Shown here piece by piece: positions 38,588 through 46,293 of a stretch of 63,837 bases of DNA. Under the pieces are notes generated by a model. It was not told where the DNA came from. It worked only from the letters and a program-made list of their open reading frames with translations, and ran no database searches. The DNA is from an uncultured Rhodanobacteraceae bacterium (GTDB lineage: Bacteria > Pseudomonadota > Gammaproteobacteria > Xanthomonadales > SZUA-5), in the NCBI GenBank assembly GCA_937928755.1, contig CALEZI010000118.1:1-63837 (forward strand). The letters run 5' to 3'. The translations under genes were made by a program, and so were the position numbers. Within the stretch, counting starts at the first letter, position 1, and the number at the start of each line of letters is the position of its first letter.

Positions 38588-39438
38588 GCCTCGACGAATT
38601 CGAGGAATGCCGCAGCCACTGCTTCCGGTGCTTCAAGCTGCGGATAGTGACCGACGCCCGCGAGTTCGACGACATCGGAGTGCGTCACCAGTTGGCGATA
38701 ACGCTGCACCAGATGCAGGCCGGAAATCGGGTCTTCGACGCCGTCGATGAGGCGCACCGGTATCGGCGCACGCTGCAGCGCGCCCACCCAGCGCTCGCGG
38801 AAGCGCCGACGCTCGGCCATGTAACCGATCAATTCGGGCATGACCCGGCGACCATCGTTATGTTCGATCAGCGCCCACATGGCCAACAGTTCGGCTTCGT
38901 CGATGGGCCGTCGGCAGATCTGCCGCATGGACGCCGCGAAACGCGGATAGCGGGTCAGGCGCGCAATCAACGGGCCAATCGGCGACGCCAGCAGTTTCTG
39001 GATCAGCCGCGGCTGGTGACTTTCCGGGATCAGGCCGCCGTTGAGCAGACACAGTTGCTGCATGCTGAAACCGGCGCTGCCTTCGATCTGCCGCGCCAGC
39101 AGTTCCTGAGCGACCGTGTCGCCATAGTCGTGGGCCAGCACGCGGCAACGATCGACGCCAAAATGCGCGAGTACCGCCTGGGCAAGATCGGCCTGTGCCG
39201 CCATCCGGTAATCGCCATTCAGCGGTTTGTCGGACAGCCCGAAGCCCAGCAGGTCGAACGAAATCATGCGGAAACGGCCGCACAGCCGATCTTCGACGCA
39301 ATGCCAGTCGAGCGACGATGTCGGGAAGCCGTGGATCAACAGCACCGGATCGCCGCTGCCGATGGCGCGCACGAAGATCGAATGACCGCGCCATTCGATC
39401 CGACTGCCGCCAGCCGACCATCGATCGATGAGTTGCAT
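38584..39438 (-). CDS. Alpha/beta-fold hydrolase (epoxide hydrolase/dehalogenase-like)
   Basis: 284 residues. The oxyanion motif is LIHGFPTSS (34-42); the nucleophile elbow HDYGDT uses an aspartate (D104), as in haloalkane dehalogenases and epoxide hydrolases. The catalytic histidine is probably in GVGHYPQLEAPE. There is no signal peptide. Its stop overlaps the M14 peptidase start (GTGA), so they may share a transcript. The substrate is unknown; an Asp rather than Ser nucleophile argues against a simple esterase. Confidence 0.88.
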   Translation of the reverse strand: MQLIDRWSAGGSRIEWRGHSIFVRAIGSGDPVLLIHGFPTSSLDWHCVEDRLCGRFRMISFDLLGFGLSDKPLNGDYRMAAQADLAQAVLAHFGVDRCRVLAHDYGDTVAQELLARQIEGSAGFSMQQLCLLNGGLIPESHQPRLIQKLLASPIGPLIARLTRYPRFAASMRQICRRPIDEAELLAMWALIEHNDGRRVMPELIGYMAERRRFRERWVGALQRAPIPVRLIDGVEDPISGLHLVQRYRQLVTHSDVVELAGVGHYPQLEAPEAVAAAFLEFVEA

Positions 39439-39486
39439 CGCCGCTTGAATAGCCGCTTGTCTGCGCTGCCCGAGCTGACTCGCGAT

Positions 39487-39852
39487 TCAGTCGATCAGAT
39501 CCCTGGGTACATTGCCGCCGTTTGCAGCGACCTTGCGCAACACTGCCTTGTGCAGCCAGACGTTCATCTTCGCCGAGTCGGCCAGCACCTCAGCCGGGCA
39601 ACCCAACTCACTCGCCATTTCCTTGCGCGCACCGAGGCTGCTGTCGATATCGAGCAGCTTCAACAGATCGACGATCGAGCTCTTCCAGTTGAGCTTCTGC
39701 GCGCTGGCCGCCGCCCTTTTCTCAAGCATGTCCATGACATCGACTTCGGCGACCGGCGCTGCCTCGGCCGCGGCCGCCGGCGTGGCGGCCTGCACCGCCC
39801 CGACCACCGATCCCAGACCGAGCGTGTTGAAGAGTTTACCCAGGTAGCTCAT
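39487..39852 (-). CDS. DUF3597 protein
   Basis: 121 residues from the ATG at 39852, with AGGA 7 nt upstream. An Ala-rich N-terminal stretch is followed by the conserved DUF3597 region: DVMDMLEKRAA, WKSSIVDLLKLLDIDSS, and KEMASELGCP...MNVWLHKAVL. It is likely a small soluble cytoplasmic protein with a LysM-less, periplasm-independent fold. Function unknown. Confidence 0.88.
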   Translation of the reverse strand: MSYLGKLFNTLGLGSVVGAVQAATPAAAAEAAPVAEVDVMDMLEKRAAASAQKLNWKSSIVDLLKLLDIDSSLGARKEMASELGCPAEVLADSAKMNVWLHKAVLRKVAANGGNVPRDLID

Positions 39853-39930
39853 GGCGACATCCTTTGCAGTTGGCAACGTGGCCGTCCCGAATAGCCCTGA
39901 ACGGCACAAAGGTCAACACCGGGGCCAGCG

Positions 39931-40845
39931 TCATCCCGCGCTCCCGCGCATGAACTCCACGATCACCCGTGCGAGATCCTCGGCGCAATCCTCCTGCAGG
40001 AAATGACCGCCGCCGACCAGCGTGGTGTGCGCCTGCCCTTGCGCGCCGGGAATCAGGCGCTGCAGTACGGCATCGGCGCCGCGCGTGATTGGGTCGCTGT
40101 CGCTGAAGGCAGTCAGGAAGGGCTTTTCGAACTGCATCAGGCGCGCCCACGCGTGGCGGTTTGGTTCTGCTGCCGGATCGTCGGGGCTCGCCGGCACCAG
40201 CGCGGGAAACGCTCGCGCTGCGGCCTTGAAGGTCTCGTCGGGGAATGGGGCGTCGTAGGCTGCGACGACGTCGTCGGCAAGTGGCTTGCAGCAACCTTTG
40301 GCGACGATCTGCCCGGTCGGGAACACCGGCACGGTCTGCGAAAACTCGCGCCAGGCGAGGAAAGCCTTGCCCGGGTGGCTGTCGCCGGTGGGCAGGAAGG
40401 TGTTGGCGGCGACTACGCGAGCGAAGCGCTCCGGCATCTCGGCCACCAGCCGCAGTCCAAGCAGGCCACCCCAGTCCTGGCACACCAGCGTGATCGAACG
40501 CAGGTCCAGGGTGCGCACGAACTCGCCCAGCCAGTCGACATGCCGCTGGTAGCTGTAATCCTCGCGCGCGGCGGGTTTGTCGGAGCGCCCGAATCCGATC
40601 AGGTCCGGCGCCACCACGCGATGACCCGCTGCCGCAACCGGCGGAATCATGCGCCGATACAGGTACGACCAGCTCGGCTCGCCATGCAGCATCAGCACAG
40701 GCGCCGCCGCTGGCGGACCGAAATCGACGTAATGCATGCGCAACGAGATGGCGTCGACGCCGGACGCGATCTGCAGATAGTTCGGGACAAATGGGTAGTC
40801 GGGCAGATCGCGGAAGCACTCGTCCGGGGTACGCAGCACCTGCAT
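39931..40845 (-). CDS. Haloalkane dehalogenase homologue (HLD-I type)
   Basis: 304 residues. HGEPSWSYLYRRM (54-66) is the HLD family oxyanion motif, the nucleophile D124 is in CQDWGGLLGL, and the histidine is in GGGHFLQED. DLIGFGRSDKP is also typical. The family cleaves carbon-halogen bonds by hydrolysis, giving an alcohol and a halide. Activity on haloalkanes cannot be proven from sequence, but the motif set is closer to true dehalogenases (DhmA-like) than the neighbouring hydrolase at 38.6 kb. No halide-catabolic partner genes are nearby. Confidence 0.9.
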   Translation of the reverse strand: MQVLRTPDECFRDLPDYPFVPNYLQIASGVDAISLRMHYVDFGPPAAAPVLMLHGEPSWSYLYRRMIPPVAAAGHRVVAPDLIGFGRSDKPAAREDYSYQRHVDWLGEFVRTLDLRSITLVCQDWGGLLGLRLVAEMPERFARVVAANTFLPTGDSHPGKAFLAWREFSQTVPVFPTGQIVAKGCCKPLADDVVAAYDAPFPDETFKAAARAFPALVPASPDDPAAEPNRHAWARLMQFEKPFLTAFSDSDPITRGADAVLQRLIPGAQGQAHTTLVGGGHFLQEDCAEDLARVIVEFMRGSAG

Positions 40846-40876
40846 GGCAACTTCTCCGACGTTGAAATCGACGGGA

Positions 40877-41185
40877 CTACTTGCGCGCCGCAGCGGCCCT
40901 GGCCATATCCACCCAGGGGCGCATCGCGCGCGCCGATTCGAGCGCCTCGTCCGGCACCGACCAGTAGCTCATGGTCACTGGCTTGTCCTTGCCCTGGTAG
41001 ACGAATGGCGCGCTGCCAGCCGCGGCAAAGGTCGATTGCGTCAACTCGTCCACCTTCAGATACAGCCGATCGTCGACGACGATGGCAATGAACAGTTCAT
41101 CGCAATAGATGCCATGCCCACCGAACATGGCGCGCGAGCGGATCGCACCACGTGGCGCCATCAGTTCCTTGAAGTAATCGAGCAT
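40877..41185 (-). CDS. TfoX/Sxy N-terminal domain protein
   Basis: 102 residues from the ATG at 41185, with AGGA 9 nt upstream; the longer frame to 41221 lacks a better site. Motifs are RSRAMFGGHGIYCDELFIAI and LYLKVDE, typical of TfoX N-terminal domain proteins. The C-terminal TfoX domain is absent, as in many short homologues. TfoX helps competence gene activation in Haemophilus and Vibrio; the short forms are not characterised. Confidence 0.85.
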   Translation of the reverse strand: MLDYFKELMAPRGAIRSRAMFGGHGIYCDELFIAIVVDDRLYLKVDELTQSTFAAAGSAPFVYQGKDKPVTMSYWSVPDEALESARAMRPWVDMARAAAARK

Positions 41186-41309
41186 GCCGCGAATCCTGTG
41201 CGAATCCGGTTTGCGGAGCATGCCGCCATCGATGCACGGATATTCGCATCGAGCGGCCTGGCCATTCGCGCACGCATGCGGCCCGCGGTCCGCGCATGAA
41301 CGGGAACCC

Positions 41310-42503
41310 TCATTCGAAGCCGTCCACGAACAAGCTCACCGCTTCGGCACGAAAGGCCGCAACGATGGCGGCAGTCTGGTTGCCAGCGCGGGCATTGTCG
41401 CGTTGATCGACGATGCCGGTAGCGGCACCCATGAACGCCACGTTGGGATTGGAGAAATACGGCCGGCGCGCGCATCCCGCCGCACATCCCGTCGAGTAAC
41501 TCATCACCGTGCGGTAGCTGCCATCGACGAAGTGCCCATAGGCGTAAGGAAACGCGGCCCCACTGCCGTTGCCGGGGTCGTGCTGGAAGCCCATGTTGTG
41601 GCCGTGCTCGTGCGCGTAGGTCAGGTTGCCTACAGCGCAACTGCGCGCCGAGACCTGGTAGGCATTCGGCGCAAAGCCGGCGCCGGGCGGACTGCCCATC
41701 AGATAGCCTTGTCCGCAGGAGTTGCTGAACTCGGAGATCATGCCGACCATATCGGCGCCGACCTGGTTACGCCATCCGGCCACCTCGGCATTGCTGCGCA
41801 GCCAGCTGAGGTCGGTGGCTGAATTGCCCGAATCCGCGCGCGTGGTGAAACGCACTCCGGCCAGACGCAGACGCGCCTGCATCAGACTGTTCTGGTACGC
41901 GGTGTTGGCGCTGTCGACCGCGCTCTGGGCGAACGCCCGCGCCTGCGGCTGCCCACCCAACTGCGCCGTCGACGACGGCGAAACCACGATCAACACATCG
42001 ATGGTGATCGTGCCGTCGGGAGCGTTCACAGTACGGGTCTCGTCGTGGAACCCGTGCGGCACTTCGTCGGCGCCCCCACACTGCGGAAAACGTTGCGTGT
42101 CGATGCGCATCAGCAGCGCACCATCGCGCGTCGGCGTCAACTCGTAGATTCCCTGGTCGACACTCAAGTGAGCCGCCAGATGCTCGCCCACACGCGTCAA
42201 CGTCACCTGCTGCTCGGGATCGCCATCCACCCAGCCAACCCAGGTGTAGTCGTCGGGCGCGCGCCAATCGCTTGACGCGCGGAACGCGCGCACACGCTGG
42301 CCATCAGTCAGCGACAGGTCCAGCGTGGCAGTTTGTGCCTCGAATGCCCCTGGCGCCAGCGCAACTCGCACCGCCTCGATTGCGCCGGGACTCACCAAAG
42401 CGGCCCTTGCGGCTTTCGCGGAAGGCAGCAATTGCCAGGGCTCTGCGCCGTGGGCTGCAGGCGCGACCAGCATGGCCAACAAGAAAAGCTTTCGCGCGAT
42501 CAC
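41310..42503 (-). CDS. Secreted metzincin metallopeptidase (M12-like) with C-terminal LFVDGFE
   Basis: 397 residues with a signal peptide (ARKLFLLAMLVAPAAHG). The zinc site is H298-E-x-x-H302-x-x-G-x-x-H308 in AHEHGHNMGFQHD, and the Met-turn is in TVMSYSTGC, so the catalytic domain occupies about residues 170-385. The N-terminal part (20-165) is probably a propeptide. The protein ends exactly in SLFVDGFE, a short motif also seen in two other secreted proteins of this window. It is probably extracellular; the substrate is unknown. Confidence 0.9.
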   Translation of the reverse strand: MIARKLFLLAMLVAPAAHGAEPWQLLPSAKAARAALVSPGAIEAVRVALAPGAFEAQTATLDLSLTDGQRVRAFRASSDWRAPDDYTWVGWVDGDPEQQVTLTRVGEHLAAHLSVDQGIYELTPTRDGALLMRIDTQRFPQCGGADEVPHGFHDETRTVNAPDGTITIDVLIVVSPSSTAQLGGQPQARAFAQSAVDSANTAYQNSLMQARLRLAGVRFTTRADSGNSATDLSWLRSNAEVAGWRNQVGADMVGMISEFSNSCGQGYLMGSPPGAGFAPNAYQVSARSCAVGNLTYAHEHGHNMGFQHDPGNGSGAAFPYAYGHFVDGSYRTVMSYSTGCAAGCARRPYFSNPNVAFMGAATGIVDQRDNARAGNQTAAIVAAFRAEAVSLFVDGFE

Positions 42504-42661
42504 GCAGGACTCCCGTCGATGACTGAATACCGAACTGCAAGCCTAGCCATGCAAGCCCCGAGGCGCCAGCGGTGTGGGTCGGCTAAACTCGCGGTGGGCA
42601 GGCCTTGCGCGGCGCGCAGTTCGCCGCAGCGCAAAGCGGGGCGCAATCGGCGGAGGACCAG

Positions 42662-43663
42662 ATGTCAAAGTCGCGTAAAGGCTGGTTGCTGCGAGCGCTG
42701 TTTCTCCCCGGCTTGATGGCAACGCTGAATATCGCTGCGACCGCCGACGACGCGTCCGGTGAACATCCCAAACGACTGCCGCGGCAGTCCACCACCGAGG
42801 CTGCAGCGGCGGCGTACGACCCCTCGTGTGCGCCGACTGACGCTGCGCGCGACGCGCTGGAGGAACTGGCGCGTGGCGGCTTCGCCATCGCAGAGCCGGA
42901 GACACGCCAGCGGCGGGCGCTGGAGCTTGCTGAATGTCTGGGCGACCCCGACCCGAAGATTCGCGATGGCATCGCCTTCCAGGCACTGCAAACCTGGCTG
43001 CGTGGCGACGCGATCGACACAGCGACCAGACTTGCGCTGGCCGAACGACTGCTGCCGATGATCGAAGCCGACGACGATGCGGCAGGCTTTCGGCGACCCT
43101 TCGCTGCACTCGCACTCGCCGAAGTCGCCCGCGCCGATCGGCTGTCACCGTCGCTGGCGAACGAGGTACGCCAGCGCATCGTGATTGCGGCTGCGCAGTA
43201 TCTGGGGAACATCCGCGACTACCGCGGTTACGATGCCAACGACGGATGGCGCCACGCCGTGGCGCACGCCGCCGATCTGATCCTGCAGATTGGGCTACAT
43301 CCGGCGACCAGCGAATCGGAGACATCCGCGCTGATGGACGCGATCGCGCAGCAGGTCGCGCCTGCCGTGGTCGCCTACGTGCACGGCGAACCGGAACGTC
43401 TGGCGCGCGCGGTGTACTTCGTGCGCGGACGTGGCGTCCTCGACGATGCCTTTTGGGACAGCTGGTTCGAACGCATCGGCTCGCTGCTCAAGGATGTCGG
43501 CGATGCGAACCCGCAAGCCCTCGACAAGTACCTGGTCCGGCGGCACAACCTGCTTGCATTCCTGCACGCGGTCGCGTTCGCCGCACGCGCCAACCCAGGC
43601 CCGGCGAGCGATCGTCTGGCCGAAGTCGTTCACCGGGAACTGCTGCGCGTGCATGCCCAATGA
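42662..43663 (+). CDS. DUF2785 protein
   Basis: 333 residues from the ATG at 42662, with GGAG 8 nt upstream. A hydrophobic stretch near residues 10-25 (LLRALFLPGLMATLNIAATA) looks like a signal peptide. The rest is alpha-helical and contains the DUF2785 signature RGYDANDGWRHAVAHAADLIL. The family has HEAT-like helices and no known activity. It is divergent from the metzincin gene (158-bp gap). Confidence 0.82.
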   Translation: MSKSRKGWLLRALFLPGLMATLNIAATADDASGEHPKRLPRQSTTEAAAAAYDPSCAPTDAARDALEELARGGFAIAEPETRQRRALELAECLGDPDPKIRDGIAFQALQTWLRGDAIDTATRLALAERLLPMIEADDDAAGFRRPFAALALAEVARADRLSPSLANEVRQRIVIAAAQYLGNIRDYRGYDANDGWRHAVAHAADLILQIGLHPATSESETSALMDAIAQQVAPAVVAYVHGEPERLARAVYFVRGRGVLDDAFWDSWFERIGSLLKDVGDANPQALDKYLVRRHNLLAFLHAVAFAARANPGPASDRLAEVVHRELLRVHAQ

Positions 43664-43780
43664 CGCCAGAAATCCGCCGCGAAGCGTTGCAAGACGCGCA
43701 GCCAGGATCCCGATGCGGCGTTCGCGCCACCGCCGTGGGTCGCCGGATGCAACGAGCGCGGCTCGACAAGGCCAAACCGC

Positions 43781-44107
43781 TCAACCGTTGATCCCGACCT
43801 TGCGTGCGGCGTCGAGCAACTTGTCCTTGCCGCGCTTGTTGCAATGCTCGAGCAGCGCCTGGACGAAATTTTCCATTCCGGCAGGGCGCATGACGGTGTC
43901 GCCGGATACGCCGCTGAGGTAACCATCCAGCCACAGGAAGATGGCACCGGCATCCTCTTCGCTGGACGTGGACAGGTCTTGCATGAACTGGGCGCAGGTG
44001 ACACGACCGAAATCGACATCGCCGGATTGTTTTTGTTTGACCGCCATGGCTGGCATGGCGGCCAGAACGGCGATCCCCAGAACTGCGCCTGCGATCAACT
44101 TGTGCAT
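43781..44107 (-). CDS. HdeA/HdeB-family periplasmic protein
   Basis: 108 residues from the ATG at 44107, with GGGGGA just upstream. A signal peptide (KLIAGAVLGIAVLAAMPAMA) is followed by a small helical domain with the two family cysteines in RVTCAQF and EHCNKRG. HdeA/HdeB are acid-activated chaperones of the periplasm. The match is in general layout (length, cysteines, signal); acid protection is a reasonable guess only. Confidence 0.8.
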   Translation of the reverse strand: MHKLIAGAVLGIAVLAAMPAMAVKQKQSGDVDFGRVTCAQFMQDLSTSSEEDAGAIFLWLDGYLSGVSGDTVMRPAGMENFVQALLEHCNKRGKDKLLDAARKVGING

Positions 44108-44349
44108 GGTTCCCCCTGGAACGAAGAGTGAGTGGCGAGGGCTCGATGGCCTCGTGCTTGGCAGTCGGTGGATCGGCAACAGGGTCGGGACGGGATGGCG
44201 TCGAGCCGGAGGCAAGGTTGCTGCAATCGGTGGCTGGATTCAAGCCGGCAGGATGCGCCGAGTACAGCGATGCAGGGCATCAGCGCCCCGAACCCAGCGG
44301 GTGCACGCACGCGTATTTCAGTGCCTGGCGGCCCGCCACCCGCACATCA

Positions 44350-44545
44350 AGACCTATTCGGGCCGTGGCCTGGACGACACCGGCGCCACGCTGCGTGCCA
44401 GGTGCATTACGCGCTCGCCAATCGCGACGCGCAGGGCCGGTTGCGCCTGGGCTCCTGGGCCAGCTACGACGGTGACCCGCTGTTGACGTGGACCGCGCTC
44501 CCCATCGCCGATGGCTGGGTGCTGGACGGCGCCGCATTGCGTTGA
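44350..44545 (+). pseudogene. Decayed copy of a secreted-protein C-terminal tail
   Basis: The end of this stretch encodes VHYALANRDAQGRLRLGSWA followed by YDGDPLLTWTA...GWVLDGAALR and a stop at 44545. That matches the last 50 residues of the M36 peptidase at 5007-5160 (QYALAVRNSQGKLRLAAWAS onward) at about two residues in three. The preceding match (GLDDTGATLRA) is in another frame, so a deletion/frameshift separates them. No full gene, start codon or signal peptide is attached. It is the remnant of another secreted protein that shared this tail. Confidence 0.7.
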
Positions 44546-44556
44546 TCGAAACAGCG

Positions 44557-44579
44557 CGGGGTACGGTTTTACCGTACCC
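44557..44579. terminator. Perfect hairpin between convergent genes
   Basis: GGGGTACGG (44557-44565) and CCGTACCCC (44571-44579) form a 9-bp stem with a 5-nt loop. It lies between the plus-strand remnant and the minus-strand gene ending at 44701. There is no run of T on either side, so a classic intrinsic terminator is not proven. Confidence 0.45.
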
Positions 44580-44700
44580 CGAAGCTTCTGGAGGGCCGCC
44601 GTCTCGGCGGCCGCTCGGGCGCTTCAGGCGACGCGCCGGGGTGGCATCCTGACCTGCGCGCCAAGTTCGGGCATGAAAGAGCGGCGCCCGGCAACGAAAC

Positions 44701-45456
44701 TCATGGGCCAGCGGCTGTCTGGTCATCGAGGATCGCCCGGATGCGCGCGCGCAGGTCCTGCGCGGTTTTCAACCAGGTTCGGTACATGGTGGTTTCCGTG
44801 CTGCGCTCTGCGACCATCGGCAGCCACTCGATGAAGGCGGGACGGGCGAGCATGCGCGCGTGCGCGGCGAGCGCGTCGGCGACTGCGATCCTGGGCGTGT
44901 CTTCCGACGTCAGGACGCTGGAGACCTGCTCGTAGGTCACGATGCCGGCGGCGCGCTTCATGTATTCGGTCTGCTTGACTTCGCGAAAGTAGTTCCACTG
45001 GGCGACGCCCTGCACCTCGGTGTAGAACTCGGTCAGGTCGAAGATCAGCGGCTGGTCGCGGAAGATGTCCAGATCGCCGGCCGATTTGATCTCCTCGAAG
45101 GTGTGCGCGCGGATCACTGGGGAGAAGGTGTATCCGCCCTTGACCAGAGCCAGGATGAAGCGCCCGGGGTCGGCGCTGACGCGCTCGGAGTCGTCCACCG
45201 AATCGATCAGCAACCTGCCGAGTTCCTCACGTCCCTGCGAGGTGTTCGCCGCCGTCTCGATCTCGGTGATGCTGCGGTCGAGCTCCGTCGCAATGCGCTC
45301 GAGGTAGGTCCGTTCGCGAATGCGCTCGCGCCGCTCCTCGTTCCACTCGGTGATCTGGAAGGCCATCAGGATGCCGGCGACCACCATCAGGAAGTCGAGC
45401 AGGACTGCCGTCCATTCCTGCTTGCGGACATGTTCGATGACGCGGCGCAGGATCAT
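44701..45456 (-). CDS. Membrane-anchored DUF6090-like protein
   Basis: 251 residues. The N-terminus MILRRVIEHVRKQEWTAVLL leads into one membrane helix (FLMVVAGILMAFQITEWNEE), and the rest is helical and soluble (about 40-251). This is the layout of DUF6090-like proteins, of unknown function. A second copy of just the first 32 codons lies at 55.99-56.09 kb, fused to a TPR tail. It follows the toxin/TPR-remnant unit at 45.5-46.2 kb on the same strand. Confidence 0.75.
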   Translation of the reverse strand: MILRRVIEHVRKQEWTAVLLDFLMVVAGILMAFQITEWNEERRERIRERTYLERIATELDRSITEIETAANTSQGREELGRLLIDSVDDSERVSADPGRFILALVKGGYTFSPVIRAHTFEEIKSAGDLDIFRDQPLIFDLTEFYTEVQGVAQWNYFREVKQTEYMKRAAGIVTYEQVSSVLTSEDTPRIAVADALAAHARMLARPAFIEWLPMVAERSTETTMYRTWLKTAQDLRARIRAILDDQTAAGP

Positions 45457-45523
45457 GAAGTTTCTCCCGATGCCGTCGACTCGGCGTGGCGATCTTAGCT
45501 GGCTCGCCGCGATCGTGGCACGC

Positions 45524-45565
45524 CCTGATGACGTTGCGGCGGCGCAACTCGGCGAGAATCTTCAT
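45524..45565 (-). pseudogene. 5' remnant of a TolB-like/TPR membrane protein gene
   Basis: ATG at 45565 then KILAELRRRNVIR, matching the first 14 codons of the intact paralogues at 48390, 50301, 55063 and 58850. After 14 codons homology ends abruptly and the frame continues as unrelated sequence. It lies 19 bp after the vapC stop at 45585, the same place where intact copies sit behind other toxin genes. Confidence 0.7.
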
Positions 45566-45584
45566 CGGCGCCTGGCGTGTCCGA

Positions 45585-45971
45585 TCACCAGAGTGTGTCC
45601 GCGCCAAATGTCTGTAGCGCCGGGTCGTTGGTCAGCAACGTGGCGCCCTCGATCAGTGCTTGCGAGGCCAGCATGCGATCGAATGGATCCCGATGCTCCA
45701 GCGCGAACCCGCCTGCGAGCAGGGCATGCCGATGGGTCATCGGCAGCAGCACGAAGTGATCGGCGGCCATCAGTTCCTCGAAGACCGACAGCAATCGCTG
45801 TACGCCCGAGAGCTTGCCCAGGCGCGCTTTGGTAGAAATCTCCCAGGCGCTCGCGGCGCTGACCAGCACGTCGTTGGCGTGGTGCTGGATGGCGCTGCGC
45901 GCCGTCGACGAGAGCCGCGCATCGTCAGCGCACCACCAGAGCAAGGCATGCGTGTCGAGCAGCAGCTTCAC
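45585..45971 (-). CDS. vapC: PIN-domain ribonuclease toxin (VapC-type)
   Basis: 128 residues starting from a GTG at 45971 that overlaps the antitoxin stop (GTGA). PIN-domain acidic residues are visible in LLLDTHALLWWCADD, in the helix SAWEISTKARLGKL, and in HRDPFDRMLASQALIEGATLLTND. This PIN subtype (LDTHALLWW) pairs with Phd-family antitoxins, as here. VapC toxins cut RNA, usually tRNA or rRNA, when the antitoxin is degraded. Confidence 0.93.
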   Translation of the reverse strand: MKLLLDTHALLWWCADDARLSSTARSAIQHHANDVLVSAASAWEISTKARLGKLSGVQRLLSVFEELMAADHFVLLPMTHRHALLAGGFALEHRDPFDRMLASQALIEGATLLTNDPALQTFGADTLW

Positions 45972-46192
45972 TGGCCATTCCAGGCCGCAAGCTCGCCGTC
46001 CGGCAGCGCATCGAAGAATCCGGAGTCATCGATTTCCGGAACCCGACCTGGCTTGCGGCCGGCGTCGCTCGGGGCGAGCGGCATCAGGCGCGCGTATGGC
46101 TTCCCGGCCTTGGCGAGAATGATTTCCTTGCCCCCATGGGCCTCCTCAAGCAGCTTGGAGAAGTTCGTTTTCGCTTGATGCACGTTGATCAT
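45968..46192 (-). CDS. Phd/YefM-family antitoxin
   Basis: 74 residues from the ATG at 46192, with GGAG 7 nt upstream. MINVHQAKTNFSKLLEEAHG and IILAKAGKPYARLMPL are Phd/YefM signatures: the N-terminal half binds DNA, the C-terminal half (GFFDALPDGELAAWNGQ) neutralises the toxin. It overlaps the PIN toxin gene by 4 nt. A palindrome 28-48 bp upstream is the likely autoregulatory operator. Confidence 0.93.
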   Translation of the reverse strand: MINVHQAKTNFSKLLEEAHGGKEIILAKAGKPYARLMPLAPSDAGRKPGRVPEIDDSGFFDALPDGELAAWNGQ

Positions 46193-46219
46193 GGTTGCGC
46201 TCCGCAGACGACGTCATGA

Positions 46220-46240
46220 TGGACTTAGTCCATTAGTCCA
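46220..46240. promoter_or_regulatory. Probable Phd operator
   Basis: TGGACTTAGTCCA (46220-46232) is a perfect palindrome around a central T, followed at once by a third half-site TTAGTCCA (46233-46240). It lies 28 bp upstream of the antitoxin start, where Phd proteins normally bind to repress their own operon. Confidence 0.7.
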
Positions 46241-46293
46241 GTCAAATCTGACCCGGCGCCTCCATCAGCGTGACCGCTTCTGCGCTGGTGCGC

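Noticed and set aside
44557..44579. Confident intrinsic terminator
   Set aside because: Perfect stem but no T-tract on either side, so kept only as a low-confidence call.
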